64,000 nucleotides of DNA from Porphyra umbilicalis (lineage: Eukaryota > Rhodophyta > Bangiophyceae > Bangiales > Bangiaceae), in contig KV918889.1 in NCBI GenBank assembly GCA_002049455.2, forward strand, positions 1 to 64,000, given 5' to 3'. This document shows positions 11,347 to 22,200 of the stretch, piece by piece. The position numbers were made by a program, and so were the translations under genes. The stretch's first letter is position 1; each line of letters starts with the position of its first letter. The notes below the pieces were generated by a model. That model had not been told where the DNA came from and made no database searches. It saw nothing but the letters and a program-made list of their open reading frames with translations.

Positions 11347-12174
11347 TCAGCCCTCCACGACCGCCGCGCCCTCGTCATCAAAGTAGACGCAGTCTACCCC
11401 CTGGTCGGTCATGAGCATCCCATTGTCGGCGCCGAGCGCCACGCCGCCCGCCTCGGCGGCGGCCGTCGCCGCGTCGGCAGCGGCGCGCGCGACGGCGCGG
11501 CGGCGGGTGAGCACCATCAAATCCTGCGCCGCCGCCCGCCCCGGGCCGCCCCCCTCGGCGCACGACCACACGACGGCGGTTGTGAAGCGGCCGCCGCCGC
11601 CGCCACCGCCGTCCGCCGCCAGCACCCAAAACCGCCCCGGCGGGTGGGGCGGGAAGGACAACTCGAGGCGCCCGGGCGCCCGCCCCACGTCGGGCGTCGC
11701 CAACAACCCGCGCGTGCACGCCACGACGGGCCGCCCGTCGGTGGCGGGCGACGGCGGTTGGTGTGGGGCCCCCCCGTCGGCGGCGGCCGCCAGGGACGCT
11801 CGCGACAGCAATAGGCACGACCGCACGGTCGCGGCCGCCACGTCCCCGTCGGCGGCGGCGGGGGTGTAGGTGGCCGTCGCGCACGGCGCGCCGCGCTCGA
11901 CGGTGGTGGCAAAGCGGGCCGACATGGCGGCTTGGTACCAGGTGCCACCGAGGGCGGCGAGGGAAAAGTTGGCCACCGTGGGAGGGGTCGGGCAGCCGCC
12001 GGGGGGGGGGGGGGGGGCGGCCGTCGTGCCCATGCTGGGACAGGGGGTGGTCGCGACGTAGAGCAGCAGCGGCAGGGTGAGGCCGGCGGCGTGGAGGATG
12101 CGGGCGGGGCGACGCCAGCCGGCCGCGCGCCGACCTGTCACTGGGGGGGGGGGAGGGGTGGACGGGCCGGCCAT
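11347..12174 (-). CDS. lipocalin (apolipoprotein D / Blc-like) with N-terminal signal segment
   Basis: Secreted or membrane-associated lipocalin that would bind a small hydrophobic ligand. From ATG at 12174 the protein has a short Pro-rich lead, a hydrophobic signal (AAGLTLPLLLYVATT), a low-complexity stretch, then CPTPPTVANF and the lipocalin signature LGGTWYQAAMS (the GxW motif). The later strands RFWVLAADGG, TTAVVWSCAEG and QDLMVLTRR match the usual FWVLA-D / Y-ALV-s / -ylwvLsR series of ApoD/Blc lipocalins. It ends at 11347 with an acidic tail that includes a Cys. The length, about 275 residues, exceeds a typical lipocalin because of Gly/Ala inserts. An upstream in-frame initiation point near 12291 would add 39 residues before the signal segment and is less likely. 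The reading frame is intact. Confidence 0.82.
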   Translation of the reverse strand: MAGPSTPPPPPVTGRRAAGWRRPARILHAAGLTLPLLLYVATTPCPSMGTTAAPPPPPGGCPTPPTVANFSLAALGGTWYQAAMSARFATTVERGAPCATATYTPAAADGDVAAATVRSCLLLSRASLAAAADGGAPHQPPSPATDGRPVVACTRGLLATPDVGRAPGRLELSFPPHPPGRFWVLAADGGGGGGGRFTTAVVWSCAEGGGPGRAAAQDLMVLTRRRAVARAAADAATAAAEAGGVALGADNGMLMTDQGVDCVYFDDEGAAVVEG

Positions 12175-13364
12175 GGTCCACCTCACCAATGACAATAGCG
12201 GCGTCAGAAAGAAGTGGAGCACGGGGTGAAGGGAGACAAAGAAGGTAGGGCGGCGCCGGGTTTGGTCGCGTGGGAAGCGGCCAAGCTCCACGTCGACCTT
12301 GCGACCGGCAGGTGCTGCGTTTTAGGTGCTTGTGGGCTGGGCGACTTCCCGCCTCGCCATCTCCATCACCACACGATCGCCAGGCGCGGCGGCTGCTCAT
12401 GGGACTCCATGAGATGCCCGTTGGCAGGCTGCATAGGGACAGCGCTGCAGCGGGACAACAACAAAAAACCAATGTTGGTGTCTGGGTGGCAACCACCACC
12501 GTGTTGCCAATGACGCTCAGGGACAGTGGCAAACGGGGCGCAGGACACGGCTTTGGTCCAGAGTGTGCGTGCCACGCCCAGTTAAGACACCCCTGAGGCG
12601 GACATTAGGATTGCCGGCCATTCATTGGCCAGATTGGTAGGTGTCAGACGCTTTTCACTTGTCCAGCGGTTGGAACCAGCTTTCTGAAGACGTGTCCTAA
12701 CCGTAGCTGGCAGCAGGCGCATCAGGGCGTCTCGGGGCATTCACTGCACACGTGTTTCTTCCAATATGTGACAAACCGAAAGTCTACCTCCTGAACCATG
12801 CGAATCGCGTCGATCTGGAGCAAGCCGGATCGCCATCACGCTCGTTGCAGACCGGGTCATGTTGAGAACGATGATGACTCTGGATGGTCTATTTCTTTTG
12901 GATGAGCCTATGATCGAAGGACGGGGGGGTTAGTAGCTTGGGTTCTATGATACGGATGGGGAACGAGGTGACATCAATGCGCCAAGGTGGGACAATCTTT
13001 TCATCAGAGGTAGCGTGAGAAGAGCAGCAGCTACAAAAAAACGAGGACGTCGAAAGTGGGTTGCAAACCACGTAGCATTGTTCACCACGAGCTTCTCTAT
13101 CATTGTAGGTCACGATCAGTAACAGAAGTATCTGCTTTTTACCTGCTTTTTTACGCTTCTTATGTGTACGCCTCTCGGTACCGTGGAGACGGTACGAGTT
13201 TCACGTGTATGCTGTAATGATGCAACGTGTCCGCATCCTAATGTCCGCCCTTAACTAGGCGTGGTGCGACCATGTGGTCGTGGCCCACAGGCTGGGGTCA
13301 CGGCTCCAAGGAAGTAGGTAACAGACACAGTGAGTAAGTATGGAACGTTTCTGTGACAAATAGT
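12175..13364. other. intergenic, no gene supported
   Basis: Composition falls from very GC-rich to mixed. No domain-bearing frame is visible on either strand. It may hold the lipocalin promoter next to 12200. Confidence 0.4.
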
Positions 13365-13904
13365 CAGGCCCCACCAAGGGTATCAGATTTGGCCACGAGT
13401 ACGGTATTCGGGTCTGATCCAGCCACTGAGTATTTGCTGACAGTGCGAAGGACTTTCAGCCGTTCGAGTATGAGTATCTCCAAAACCTGACAGAGCGGGT
13501 ATCAAGGGTATATACCCGCGACATTGTGGGCTGTCGGTATCCAATTTTGATATTCGCGCGGGTATGCGTATACCTTTCGCTGGACCTAAATTCCAGATCC
13601 TGCATTTAGCTGTTGATTTTGGGACGTAATTTTTTTGATTTCGTGACGTACTTATTTGTCAGGCGGCTCACGTGGTGACGGCGCCGCACTGCGGGACGCT
13701 GTCAAGGGTATCGGCTTCTGCAGAATTGAGAATACGAGTAGTACTCTCAGATACCCTTGGTGATTCGATGTTGCGAGTATCTGGCCACGTCCCATTCGCG
13801 AGTATGAGTATGGGCGACGCGTCGAAATATCTGACGGGTACGAGTATATACCCGAAAAAAATACTCGGGTGATACCCTTGACGAAATACTCTTGGTGAGG
13901 CCTG
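13365..13904. mobile_element. hAT-type MITE (non-autonomous DNA transposon)
   Basis: A 540-bp element with 19-bp terminal inverted repeats CAGGCC(C/T)CACCAAG(G/A)GTAT at 13365-13383 and 13886-13904 (two mismatches). The 8-bp flanks CAAATAGT (left) and GAAATAGT (right) agree at 7 of 8 positions, as expected for a hAT target duplication. The interior is packed with short motifs GGGTAT, GAGTAT and their inverses, a subterminal-repeat pattern often seen in hAT elements. It has no coding capacity. Confidence 0.8.
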
Positions 13905-14039
13905 GAAATAGTGCACTGGAATTCAGATTACATTACCTGCATCGCACACGAACTTGGCTCTCCGATGTCTTGCCGTCTCTCGCAGCCGGCACTCAGTCTG
14001 TCTCTACGCGCCGCTGCTATCAGTGCCGAACACATCGTT

Positions 14040-15490
14040 GGGCGTGCCTGCGGCGGTGGGGATGTGCGGGGCGGCGACCCCCCCGCACCCTACCACCGCC
14101 GACAAGAGGGGACAGCGGCCGGTTGTGCTTTTGGCTTCGCGGTGCTCCCTCCTCCTGCCGCCACCCCTCCGACATGACGATGGCCACTGCCACGGTAGTC
14201 GTGACATCGGCAGCCTTCTTGTGCGGCTTGGCGGCTGCGGCGCTGCGCTTCCTTTCGGCGTTCTTCTCGTCATAGTTGCGGGGGGAGTGGTGGGGAGTGG
14301 CGCTGTGGGGCTGGGGGACGTCGCTTTTCTTGGTGGCATAAAGATCAATGAGGAACACCGCCACCCCTGCCGCTGATCCCCGTCCGCGACGCCATCAACA
14401 TAAAACGTGGTGGCGTCGGTGGGGATGTGCGGGGCGGCCACCGTCCCGCATCGTGCCACCACGGCCGGGAGGGAGGAGCCTCTGGTTTTGCCGTTGGGCT
14501 GGCTGGGGAACCTTCGTCCTCCGCAACTCGACGGCGGAGATGACGGTTCTATCGGTGGCGGCAGCGACGATTTCGCGCTACTCGTGCGGCGCGGCAGCCG
14601 CGCTGCCGTGCTTTTCGTTGTTCCGTTCTGCAGTGTTGCGGAGTGTGGTGTGGCTTGCAGCTGCGCTGGGGGGGTGAGACGAGTGTTTCTTGTGCCTTTG
14701 GGGGTGTGCTGATGTGGTGTGGCTTGCAGCTGCGCTGGGGGGGTGAGACGAGTGTTTCTGGTGCCTTTGGGGGTGTGCTGATAGCGGTCGCCGCCTCCAC
14801 CGCAAATCCTCGCCCTCCGCCTTCACGAGCATAAAAAGTGGCGGCGGCGTCAGGGATGTGTGGGGCTGCCACTGCCCGGCCCGTTGCCACCTCGCACGAG
14901 AGGGGGCAGCCTCCATGTTTTCTTTTCGAGTGGCTGCGCAACTTTCCCCCTCTGCCAATCGGTGGGGGCACGATGGTGCTGGCGGCTGCGGCGTCGAGTG
15001 GTGAGGGCAGCTGGTGCGGCGCTGTAGCCGGGATCTGATGCTTCCCCGTTGCCCCGTTTTTGGCTTCCCGAGTGCGCGCTGTGGCAGTGTGGGCGTGCAA
15101 GATGTGCTGCAAATACCAAGTGGGTTCGTGGTGGCAGCCGCCGGCGCCACCACCGTGCATGCCCGCCCGTCACTCTCATGTGCGTTAAGCGTCATGGCGG
15201 CGGCGGGGACGTGCGTGTCGGCCACCGCCCCGCACGTTGCCACAACGACAGTTAGTGATGCGGTGTGGAGGCTGCAATAGCGTGAGTCTGTGTGTTTTTC
15301 TCCTCGCTGTGCGGGTGAGAGGTCTAACTGGGAGCGGCACGGGGGGGGTGGGGGACGACCTTTTCTTGTGTCTGGGGGGGTTCTGGCGGTGGTTGCCGCC
15401 TGCACCGATATTCCGCGCCAGCCGCCGCCACAATCATAGAACGTGGCGGAGGTGGCAGGCATGTACGGGGAGACCAGCCCCCCGTACTCT
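14040..15490. repeat. degenerate tandem repeat, about five units of 250-430 bp
   Basis: A core resembling GTGGGGATGTGCGGGGCGGC followed by CCGCAC..TGCCACCAC recurs near 14053, 14416, 14846, 15198 and 15450. Each copy is followed by a similar GGG-CAG/CCG..TTTTGGCTTC-like segment. The units are diverged in sequence and length. Broken frames occur on both strands but no recognisable protein. The origin is unknown. Confidence 0.55.
14644..14782. repeat. 69-bp tandem duplication
   Basis: Two adjacent 69-bp copies start at 14644 and 14713 and differ at one base (CTTGTGCC versus CTGGTGCC). The duplication lies inside the older degenerate repeat tract, so it is a recent local duplication. Confidence 0.9.
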
Positions 15491-15772
15491 GCCGCCGCAC
15501 GCGGAAGGGGGTGGTCATCGGTTTTTTTTTGCCTTCGGGGCATCCTCGCTGCTGCTGGAAACGCAAATTATTGAACTACAGCTCCCTGTCAACCCACTCC
15601 ACCACACAGGTCCGGTTCTTCACCTGCATTTGTCTCTGGTACAGATAAATAAAAAGGCGGTCGTTCTGCACGGGGTGCGACTCTCCTCCTTGTCCCACCT
15701 CCATGGCGGCATCCATGCCGTTGTGGATGAGGTCTTACCGCAGGAGCAGGGCAGATTCCTTGCTCAGCGTGA

Positions 15773-16615
15773 TCACGCATCCGTGTGAGCGGGCTGGACG
15801 TCGCAGCGCCCGGTAGTGCGGAGGTGTGCAATGTCTGCTGGTGCGGGAAAGAGGATGCCGGATGCCACCGTCAGCCGCTCAGCCAACACCGCACTGAGCT
15901 CACCGACAGCCTGCCACGCCCCGACCTCGTCGAGTAACTCCGTCCTGGATGAACGAGGCGGCTTGTACACGAACATGAGTCGCGCGTCCTCCATGCGGCG
16001 GCCGCCGGGGTGGGTATTACATCGATCGACGGGGTAGCCGTTAAAAAAAAGGCGCATCTTGAGGTTCTTTTGCCGCCGCGTCATGGACAGCAGCGGTACC
16101 ACCGCAGGTAGGGGAAGTGCGGCCTCCAGGACCACGTAGCCGTCGGACGCCGACCCGACCAGGCCGTCCAAGTCGTCGGCCTTCGGAACGGCGGCCCAGT
16201 TGGGCACAGAAGCGGCTTCCCAGCACCTGCACGGCCGGCGAGGATCGTCACTCCTGACCGACGCAGCTCCACCGACCGGTCCAGCAGCCTCATTGAGCAC
16301 GGGGGGGGGGGAGGCGTTGGCGTCGCCGCTTGGCCTCGTGCCGCCATGACTTCTTTCATCCATGTCACCGTCCGTGCTCGGAGCGACGCCGGAAGCGAGA
16401 ATGACTTCCTCTTCGGTCTCCTCAAACAGAGCCAGCGCACTAGCCCGCTGCTCGGCAGAGCACGCTAATGGGAAGGAGGGGGGAGGAGAGTCCGCCAGCA
16501 GGTGGTCCTCGGGCACGAGGATCCCGGGAGGAGCGCTAGGCCGCGGCAACGGCTCCGCAGCGACAGGTGCCGGCTCCCCCCGGCGCCGCTGTCCAGACCG
16601 GCGGCTCCTCACCAT
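15773..16615 (-). CDS. hypothetical protein with a possible HxD (2OG-oxygenase-like) motif
   Basis: A 280-residue frame from ATG at 16615. The N-terminal half is Pro/Ser/acid-rich low complexity. The C-terminal half looks folded: MRLFFNGYPVDRC, LMFVYKPPRSSRTELLDEVG, AERLTVASGILFPAP and DVQPAHTDA at the end. The H-T-D tripeptide after a Gln-Pro-Ala is reminiscent of the iron-binding HxD of 2-oxoglutarate oxygenases, but the rest of that fold is not demonstrated. Coding-like sequence continues past the stop in another frame (VITLSKESALLLR, then a GTAAGA donor-like site; further DRLFIYLYQRQMQVKNR down to about 15590), so the real 3' end may involve an intron or a frame change. I do not recognise the family. 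Confidence 0.45.
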   Translation of the reverse strand: MVRSRRSGQRRRGEPAPVAAEPLPRPSAPPGILVPEDHLLADSPPPSFPLACSAEQRASALALFEETEEEVILASGVAPSTDGDMDERSHGGTRPSGDANASPPPVLNEAAGPVGGAASVRSDDPRRPCRCWEAASVPNWAAVPKADDLDGLVGSASDGYVVLEAALPLPAVVPLLSMTRRQKNLKMRLFFNGYPVDRCNTHPGGRRMEDARLMFVYKPPRSSRTELLDEVGAWQAVGELSAVLAERLTVASGILFPAPADIAHLRTTGRCDVQPAHTDA

Positions 16616-17340
16616 GTTCGGTGTGGCGAAGGGAAAAGAGGTGGGGTGAATCGGTGCAGATACGTCCGCTTGGAGATGGGGGGGGGGAGATGAGGACGGA
16701 CCACAGGATGGTGCAGCGTGTCGACGCCGTCGTTGCTAAGACATGCGATTGATTAAGCTGACACACCGGTGGTCGTGCCGCCCGCCAATCGTGAGCCTCG
16801 CTCACTGTCAATCAGGCAAATCGGCGAGGCCACTTTTCAGGCCTCGCGCTAGTGGTGTCAAGGCCGTGGCTCCGATCCGTGCCGCTACGTGAAGGTCCAA
16901 TATTCGCCATGCACGCAGCCATTGTCGTCGTCGGCGCCTCTCGAATGCATCGTTGCGTTTGACCTCTCGCTGCGCTTGTTGCCTTGAGCGCCGCAGTTTC
17001 TCATGCCCTCCCACCTGTGGCACTACGGTCGCTGCCCTTGCTCCACCCCATGTCCGCATCAGTGTGTATTTGCACCAGCACGGCCGCCTCTGTACAGGAG
17101 TCCCAGCTTTTCTCGATCCCTCGCGCTCTCGACGCTCTCACCTACCCGTTGCTCGTCCACAGGCCGACACAATGCTAACGCACTCTGTATTGTACACTAT
17201 CATCCGCGCTCCCTGATCCTTTCTACTGGTCCCTGTCGTATGCTTGGCCTTATCGCAACATGGTGTCGCTCATGGAGGTGCCGTTTGCGTCCTCGCCTCG
17301 GACGGCGACCGCACCGCTGCAGTGCAAAGTTCCCTACCTT
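16616..17340. other. intergenic, no gene supported
   Basis: Mixed-composition sequence between the hypothetical gene and the minisatellite. Open frames at its right end run into the minisatellite but show no domain. Confidence 0.4.
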
Positions 17341-17820
17341 GTGCGCGCTGCCGCTGCGGCGGTCGGCTGTTCCCGCTTCGGTGCGCGCCGCCGCTGCGGC
17401 GGTCGGCTGTTCCCGCTTCGGTGCGAGCTGCCGCTGCGGCGGTCGGCTGTTCCCGTCTCGGTGCGCGCTGCCGCTGCGGCGGTCGGCTGTTCCCGTTTCG
17501 GTGCGAGCTGCCGCTGCGGCGGTCGGGTGTTTCCGTCTCGGTGCGCGCTGCCGCTGCGGCGGTCGGCTGTTCCCGTCTCGGTGCGCGCCGCCGCTGCGGC
17601 GGTCGGCTGTTCCTGTCTCGGTGCGCGCTGCCGCTGCGGCGGTCGGTTGTTTCCGTCTTGATGTGTGCTGTCGCTTGGGCGGTCAGCTTTTTCCGCTTTG
17701 GTGCGCGTTGCCGCGGTTGCTGTCTGATACTTCCCTGTCCGTGCGCGCTGCCGCTGTGGTGGTCGGCCGTTCCGGTCTCAGTGCAAGCTGGTGCTGCTCT
17801 GGTGCTCTGTTACCGACTCG
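17341..17820. repeat. 40-bp minisatellite, twelve units
   Basis: Twelve consecutive units of exactly 40 bp (17341, 17381, ... 17781), consensus starting GTGCGCGCTGCCGCTGCGGC and ending TCGGCTGTTCCCGTCTCG. The first eight are nearly identical; the last four are progressively diverged without indels. Because 40 is not a multiple of 3, each unit shifts frame, and all three forward frames stay open through most of the array, giving Ala/Arg/Cys-rich peptides with a 40-residue super-period. Probably non-coding. Confidence 0.93.
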
Positions 17821-19290
17821 AGCTGTTATGTTGATGCGGCGGTAGGTAGGGTGGTCCATTATCAGTGCGCGGTTCTGCTTGTGCGGCCGGTTGCCCCTAT
17901 CTACTGCTCGTGTCCCGTGGTGCCCCATCGTGCTCACAAATGGTATGTATCTGTCATGTGTCACTGCTTTCATGTACGTTTCTTAATTCTCGTTTTCTCA
18001 GGAGCTTTTGTGCTGTAGGGATTTGAGCAGATGTGTGATTCAGCGAGAATGACTCCAAGCACGGGGGACTCCCAGAGATGTAGGTCCTACTGTGCCTGAC
18101 CGGATTTGTTTGGTAGCGCCACCTCCTGAGGAAGACACTTACCGTCACTCGCCCTTTATCGATAGCCCTGACCCAGTATCATCGAGATGTGACTGCGCAT
18201 TGTTGACTGCTTCTCGCGCCTGATTCATAGACACGCCATGGTTTTTGCATGCTTGGCTGGTTGAGTCGACGTCAGGTACTGAGTTCATACAAGTGTGTTT
18301 CGTGTACGAACATCTTGTGTTGGTACAAAGCACGTGGGTGCTTGCGTGTGCTGCCTGCTCAAGCACATGACCAAAGGACGCCTGGTTTAGGTTTATGATT
18401 GTCTTCAGCTGAAGCGGTCATGGCACGTGCTGCACGTATCAACGACGTTCCAAAAGAGCCGAGTCGAGAGCGCCATTCGAGGACAAAACCTGACGCTTGT
18501 TATGCTGCATGTGAGCAGCGTCTCGTATCTTTGTGACCGTTGCTCTCTCATACCTTGCACCTCCACGCTCGACCTCTCCGGGCATACCTTACATGGATCG
18601 TTACCCTAACGTTTGTTCCGCATTTGCCAGACGGCCACAAGACAATGGAGCGACGGACCCTGCCGCAGCACGACTATGGCCGCTGGACGTAGAGGTCCTT
18701 GTATCAGCTCGGTAAGCCACTCGGAAACCCTGCGTCTGTCATTTGGCCTCTCGCCTAGCATGCGAGAGCTCTTTGGAAGCGGAGAACTGGGCGTCGTGAG
18801 TCAACCTGACCAGATTACCGCTCAGCTCACCGCCACCGCAGATGGCACGTCCCCCGATTTTGACCTCTCCGCCTCTGTCGCGATCCTAGCGGACCACTCG
18901 CTTCTGCTGCTGCCGTCGCGAATGCGGCCGGCATTGAAGTCCAGTGCCTTCGGCGAAGGACGCCTAATGCAAGTCTGGGCGAGTGCCTCACGTTCTTGTA
19001 CGTTCCGTGGTTCTGTGTGGCTGTGCATTGTGCCTCTCTTAATGTCTTAAATGCACTGGAACTTTGGTTTCACAGTGAGACGCAGTCCCCTCCTACGTGC
19101 AAGAATAACAATGAGCAGACAAACGGCACCAACGTGTCATAGGCCGCTTACGTCGACGTGTACTGACAACACTACTCCTACCTATCGTGTTCACGCTCTT
19201 CTCACCACTTAAATTATCCTATGGATTCTCTCCTACCATCAACGACTAGTAGGCGTACAACACACTAGCTTTTGTCACGCTGGAGGAGCT
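17821..19290. other. intergenic, no gene supported
   Basis: Moderate GC sequence with only short frames on both strands. I see no RNA gene, repeat or domain here. Confidence 0.4.
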
Positions 19291-22200
19291 CTACTGTGCT
19301 GCTCCATCAGAGGGAGGCAGTGGGTGAGCGGGCGGCAGTCCAGGGGTGGCGGTTTGCGTGGGTGCTACCGGCCGAGGCGCTGTCCAGGCCGGCTCCATCC
19401 CCGTGTACTGCTGGGACCCGCTTGGTTGCGAGGCGGGCATGAGTTGCATTGGCCATCCGGGAGACGTTGCCCAAGGACGACCTGCCGTGGAGCTTGGATT
19501 TCCAGCCGCTGCCGGAGTACCATGCACCTGCGACAGCTGCTGTGCACCAGTGCTGGATGTCGTGCCGCCCACACCAGCGCGCAAGAGGGCCAGCTCTGCC
19601 GTCAGCGCCCCGTTCTTGTGCTCCAAGAGCTCCATCTCAAGCTGCAGCACTCGGCGCTCGGAGGTGTTGAAAGCCTGGTCAGGCGCGGACGCGGCAGCCA
19701 CGGCCTTGTTCTTTGTCCTGCGCGCTGTTCGACGCGCCAGCTTCTTCGGCGCTTCAGCGGGCAGCCTGTCGTCGCTAGCTCCAGCGCCTCCCTCTGCGGC
19801 ACAAGTGGTGCCGTCGCAAGTGCGCTTTCGAAGACGGGACTCCCGGCTCTGCTCCGACAGCACACCACGCTCCGAGGACGTGCGAGGGCCGGCCCCGCGG
19901 CCGCTACAGATGTCGTCAATGTCCTTCATGTCGACATACTTGGCGCCCGTTATGGCAACCATGAGCGGCTGCCGGCGGCCAGCCAGCTTTTACACCCGCT
20001 CGTGCAGAGCCTCCTCTACGTTGGTGGTTGATGACGCCGCGGCTCGTTGCAGGTGGTGTGCCATGGAGTATGCAAGGCGTGAAGCTGGCCTGAGGCGGGA
20101 GTTGCCAAGCACACCGGTGCAGTCCCGTCCAGGCGCCATGGCAACGACTTCTTCCCGCAGCTTCTCCGCTGTTTGCCGGTTGTGGCACGTCATCAGCCGC
20201 CGCATGAGGCTCCGAACGGCTACCTGGGCGCGGTCGCAGAGTCGGTTGGCGTGGGCAGCACAGACGAAGAGCAAGTGAGCGGCATTCTTGTCCACAGAGA
20301 AGCCACCAAATCCCACGCCCACCAGGGCATCAAAGGCCCCGCCGGCAAGTGACGCGGAGAAGTCGAGGGTAGTACCGATGAGTACACTGGAAGCCATCTT
20401 CCTGACGCCGTCGAGCGCCGCTTGCTCCACGGCAGCCGGGGGCTCGTCGGTCGCACTAGGGTGCAGCCGCCGCACCTCTCGGGCAACTCGCACGTGCCAT
20501 GGCGCCAATTCCGGGTTGATGGCCAGGACCCGTCGGAAGAACATCTTGTAGCAGACGCATGCTACCTCCCTGGTTGCCCGCTGGATGATGAACCTCACAA
20601 CTGTCACGCCGCGGTTTCGCACGGTTGTAGTGATCGCTAGCACGAAATTGTCGCCGTCGCTGTTGAAACGCAGTGGATATAGGGGATGGGGGACCACGGT
20701 GAAGTGGTTGAGAGGCTTGAGCTTGTGTGTATGTGTGCGAACGTGCTTTGTTTGTTGTCTCGCCAAAGCGCCCCTCTTCCCATCAAGGGCACTCCTCAAG
20801 TAGTCCAAGTCGGAGCACTCAAGCCCACCACGCAGCCCAAGCAGCTCGCCCGCGCACGCGCCCGCCCACACTCTAAATCAAAACGCTCACCAAATCAAAG
20901 CATCAGGGATCAAAGCAAAGCCCACGCAAATCAAAGCATCAGAAGCGCAAGAACAAAAAATGTGAAATCGCAAAAATTTCACTCAAAATCGCACGGGTAC
21001 AAATGTCGAATGCACCAGCGGTCACCAAACCGCGAGGAAGTCGCATGGGTAGCCTAGTGGGAAGTAAGGCACCCACTCTCATTAGGCGTGACCTTCGGGT
21101 CGCGTCCGGGAGTCGGGGGTTCGAACCCTGTCAATACCTGGTTTCTTGAATTTTTCTTTTTACAGCAGGAGGGCTTACAGCGGCGTTGAGCATGAAGTTC
21201 CAACACGCCCCCTTGCTTGACGCCGCCTGACAGCTGACCGCCCTTGAAGTACTCGTCAAGAAGGAAGTCCGCCTGGAATCTGGACGTCCCAAATCCGATG
21301 CCCCCCGTCATGGCCGCCTTGAAGGAGCAATGTACGTACATCCGGATGTACTTACGGCGCGTACTTGAAGTCAACACATCCCCATCGTCTTGACATGCTT
21401 GTCGTGCTTAACCTTGGCGAGCTCCTTCGTGATCGGGTCTGCCGCCATCTCGTCCGTTGGGCAGTGCTCGAGGATGACCTTGTCCGTCGTGATCGCATCC
21501 CGCACAAAGTGGTAGCGAATGTCGATGTGCTTGGTGCGCTTGTGCTCGACGGGATTCTTGGCGAAGTCGATGCAGCCGCTGTTGTCGACCTTGATGTTAA
21601 CCGGCCGAACCAAGTTGTCCGACTGCGTCACGAGCATGGTGACGCGTTGGATGAGCTTGTCGAGCCAAACAGCTGCCTTGCTGGCCTCGCAAAGAGCCAT
21701 ATACTCCGCCTCCATGGTAGATAGCGCCACCGTCTTTTGCAACTTCGAAGCCGAGCTGACGGCCGCCCCGCCAAAGATGAACATGAAGCCCGTCGTAGAC
21801 CGCCGCGTCTCGTAGTCACCTGGCCAGTCGGCATCGCTGAAACCTTGGAGGATGCCCGACTCGGACTTGTTGTAGACCAGGCCCTTGTCGACAGACCCCT
21901 TGACATATCGGAGGACGCGCTTCGCAGCCGCCCAGTGCTCCTTCCCGTAGCCCGACACGAAACGGCTTAGCTTGCCGACCGCAAAGGCGAGATCAGGACG
22001 CGTCCCGACCACGAGGTACATCAGGCTTCCGACGGCCTCGCGATAAGGAAGAGACTCGTCGCTCTTCTCCGACTTAGTCAGCTGCAGCCCGACCTCCAAC
22101 GGAGTCGCGATCGGGTTTCTCTCCGCCATACCGAACTTCTCGAGCACTTGTCCCGCGTACTTGCCCTGCGACAGCTTGAGGGTGCCCAACGTCTTGTCAC

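Noticed and set aside
17341-17820. CRISPR array
   Set aside because: The 40-bp units abut without unique spacers, and the genome is eukaryotic.
21050-21140. A functional tRNA gene in the Copia LTR
   Set aside because: A and B boxes are present but the acceptor stem does not pair and no anticodon arm is convincing.
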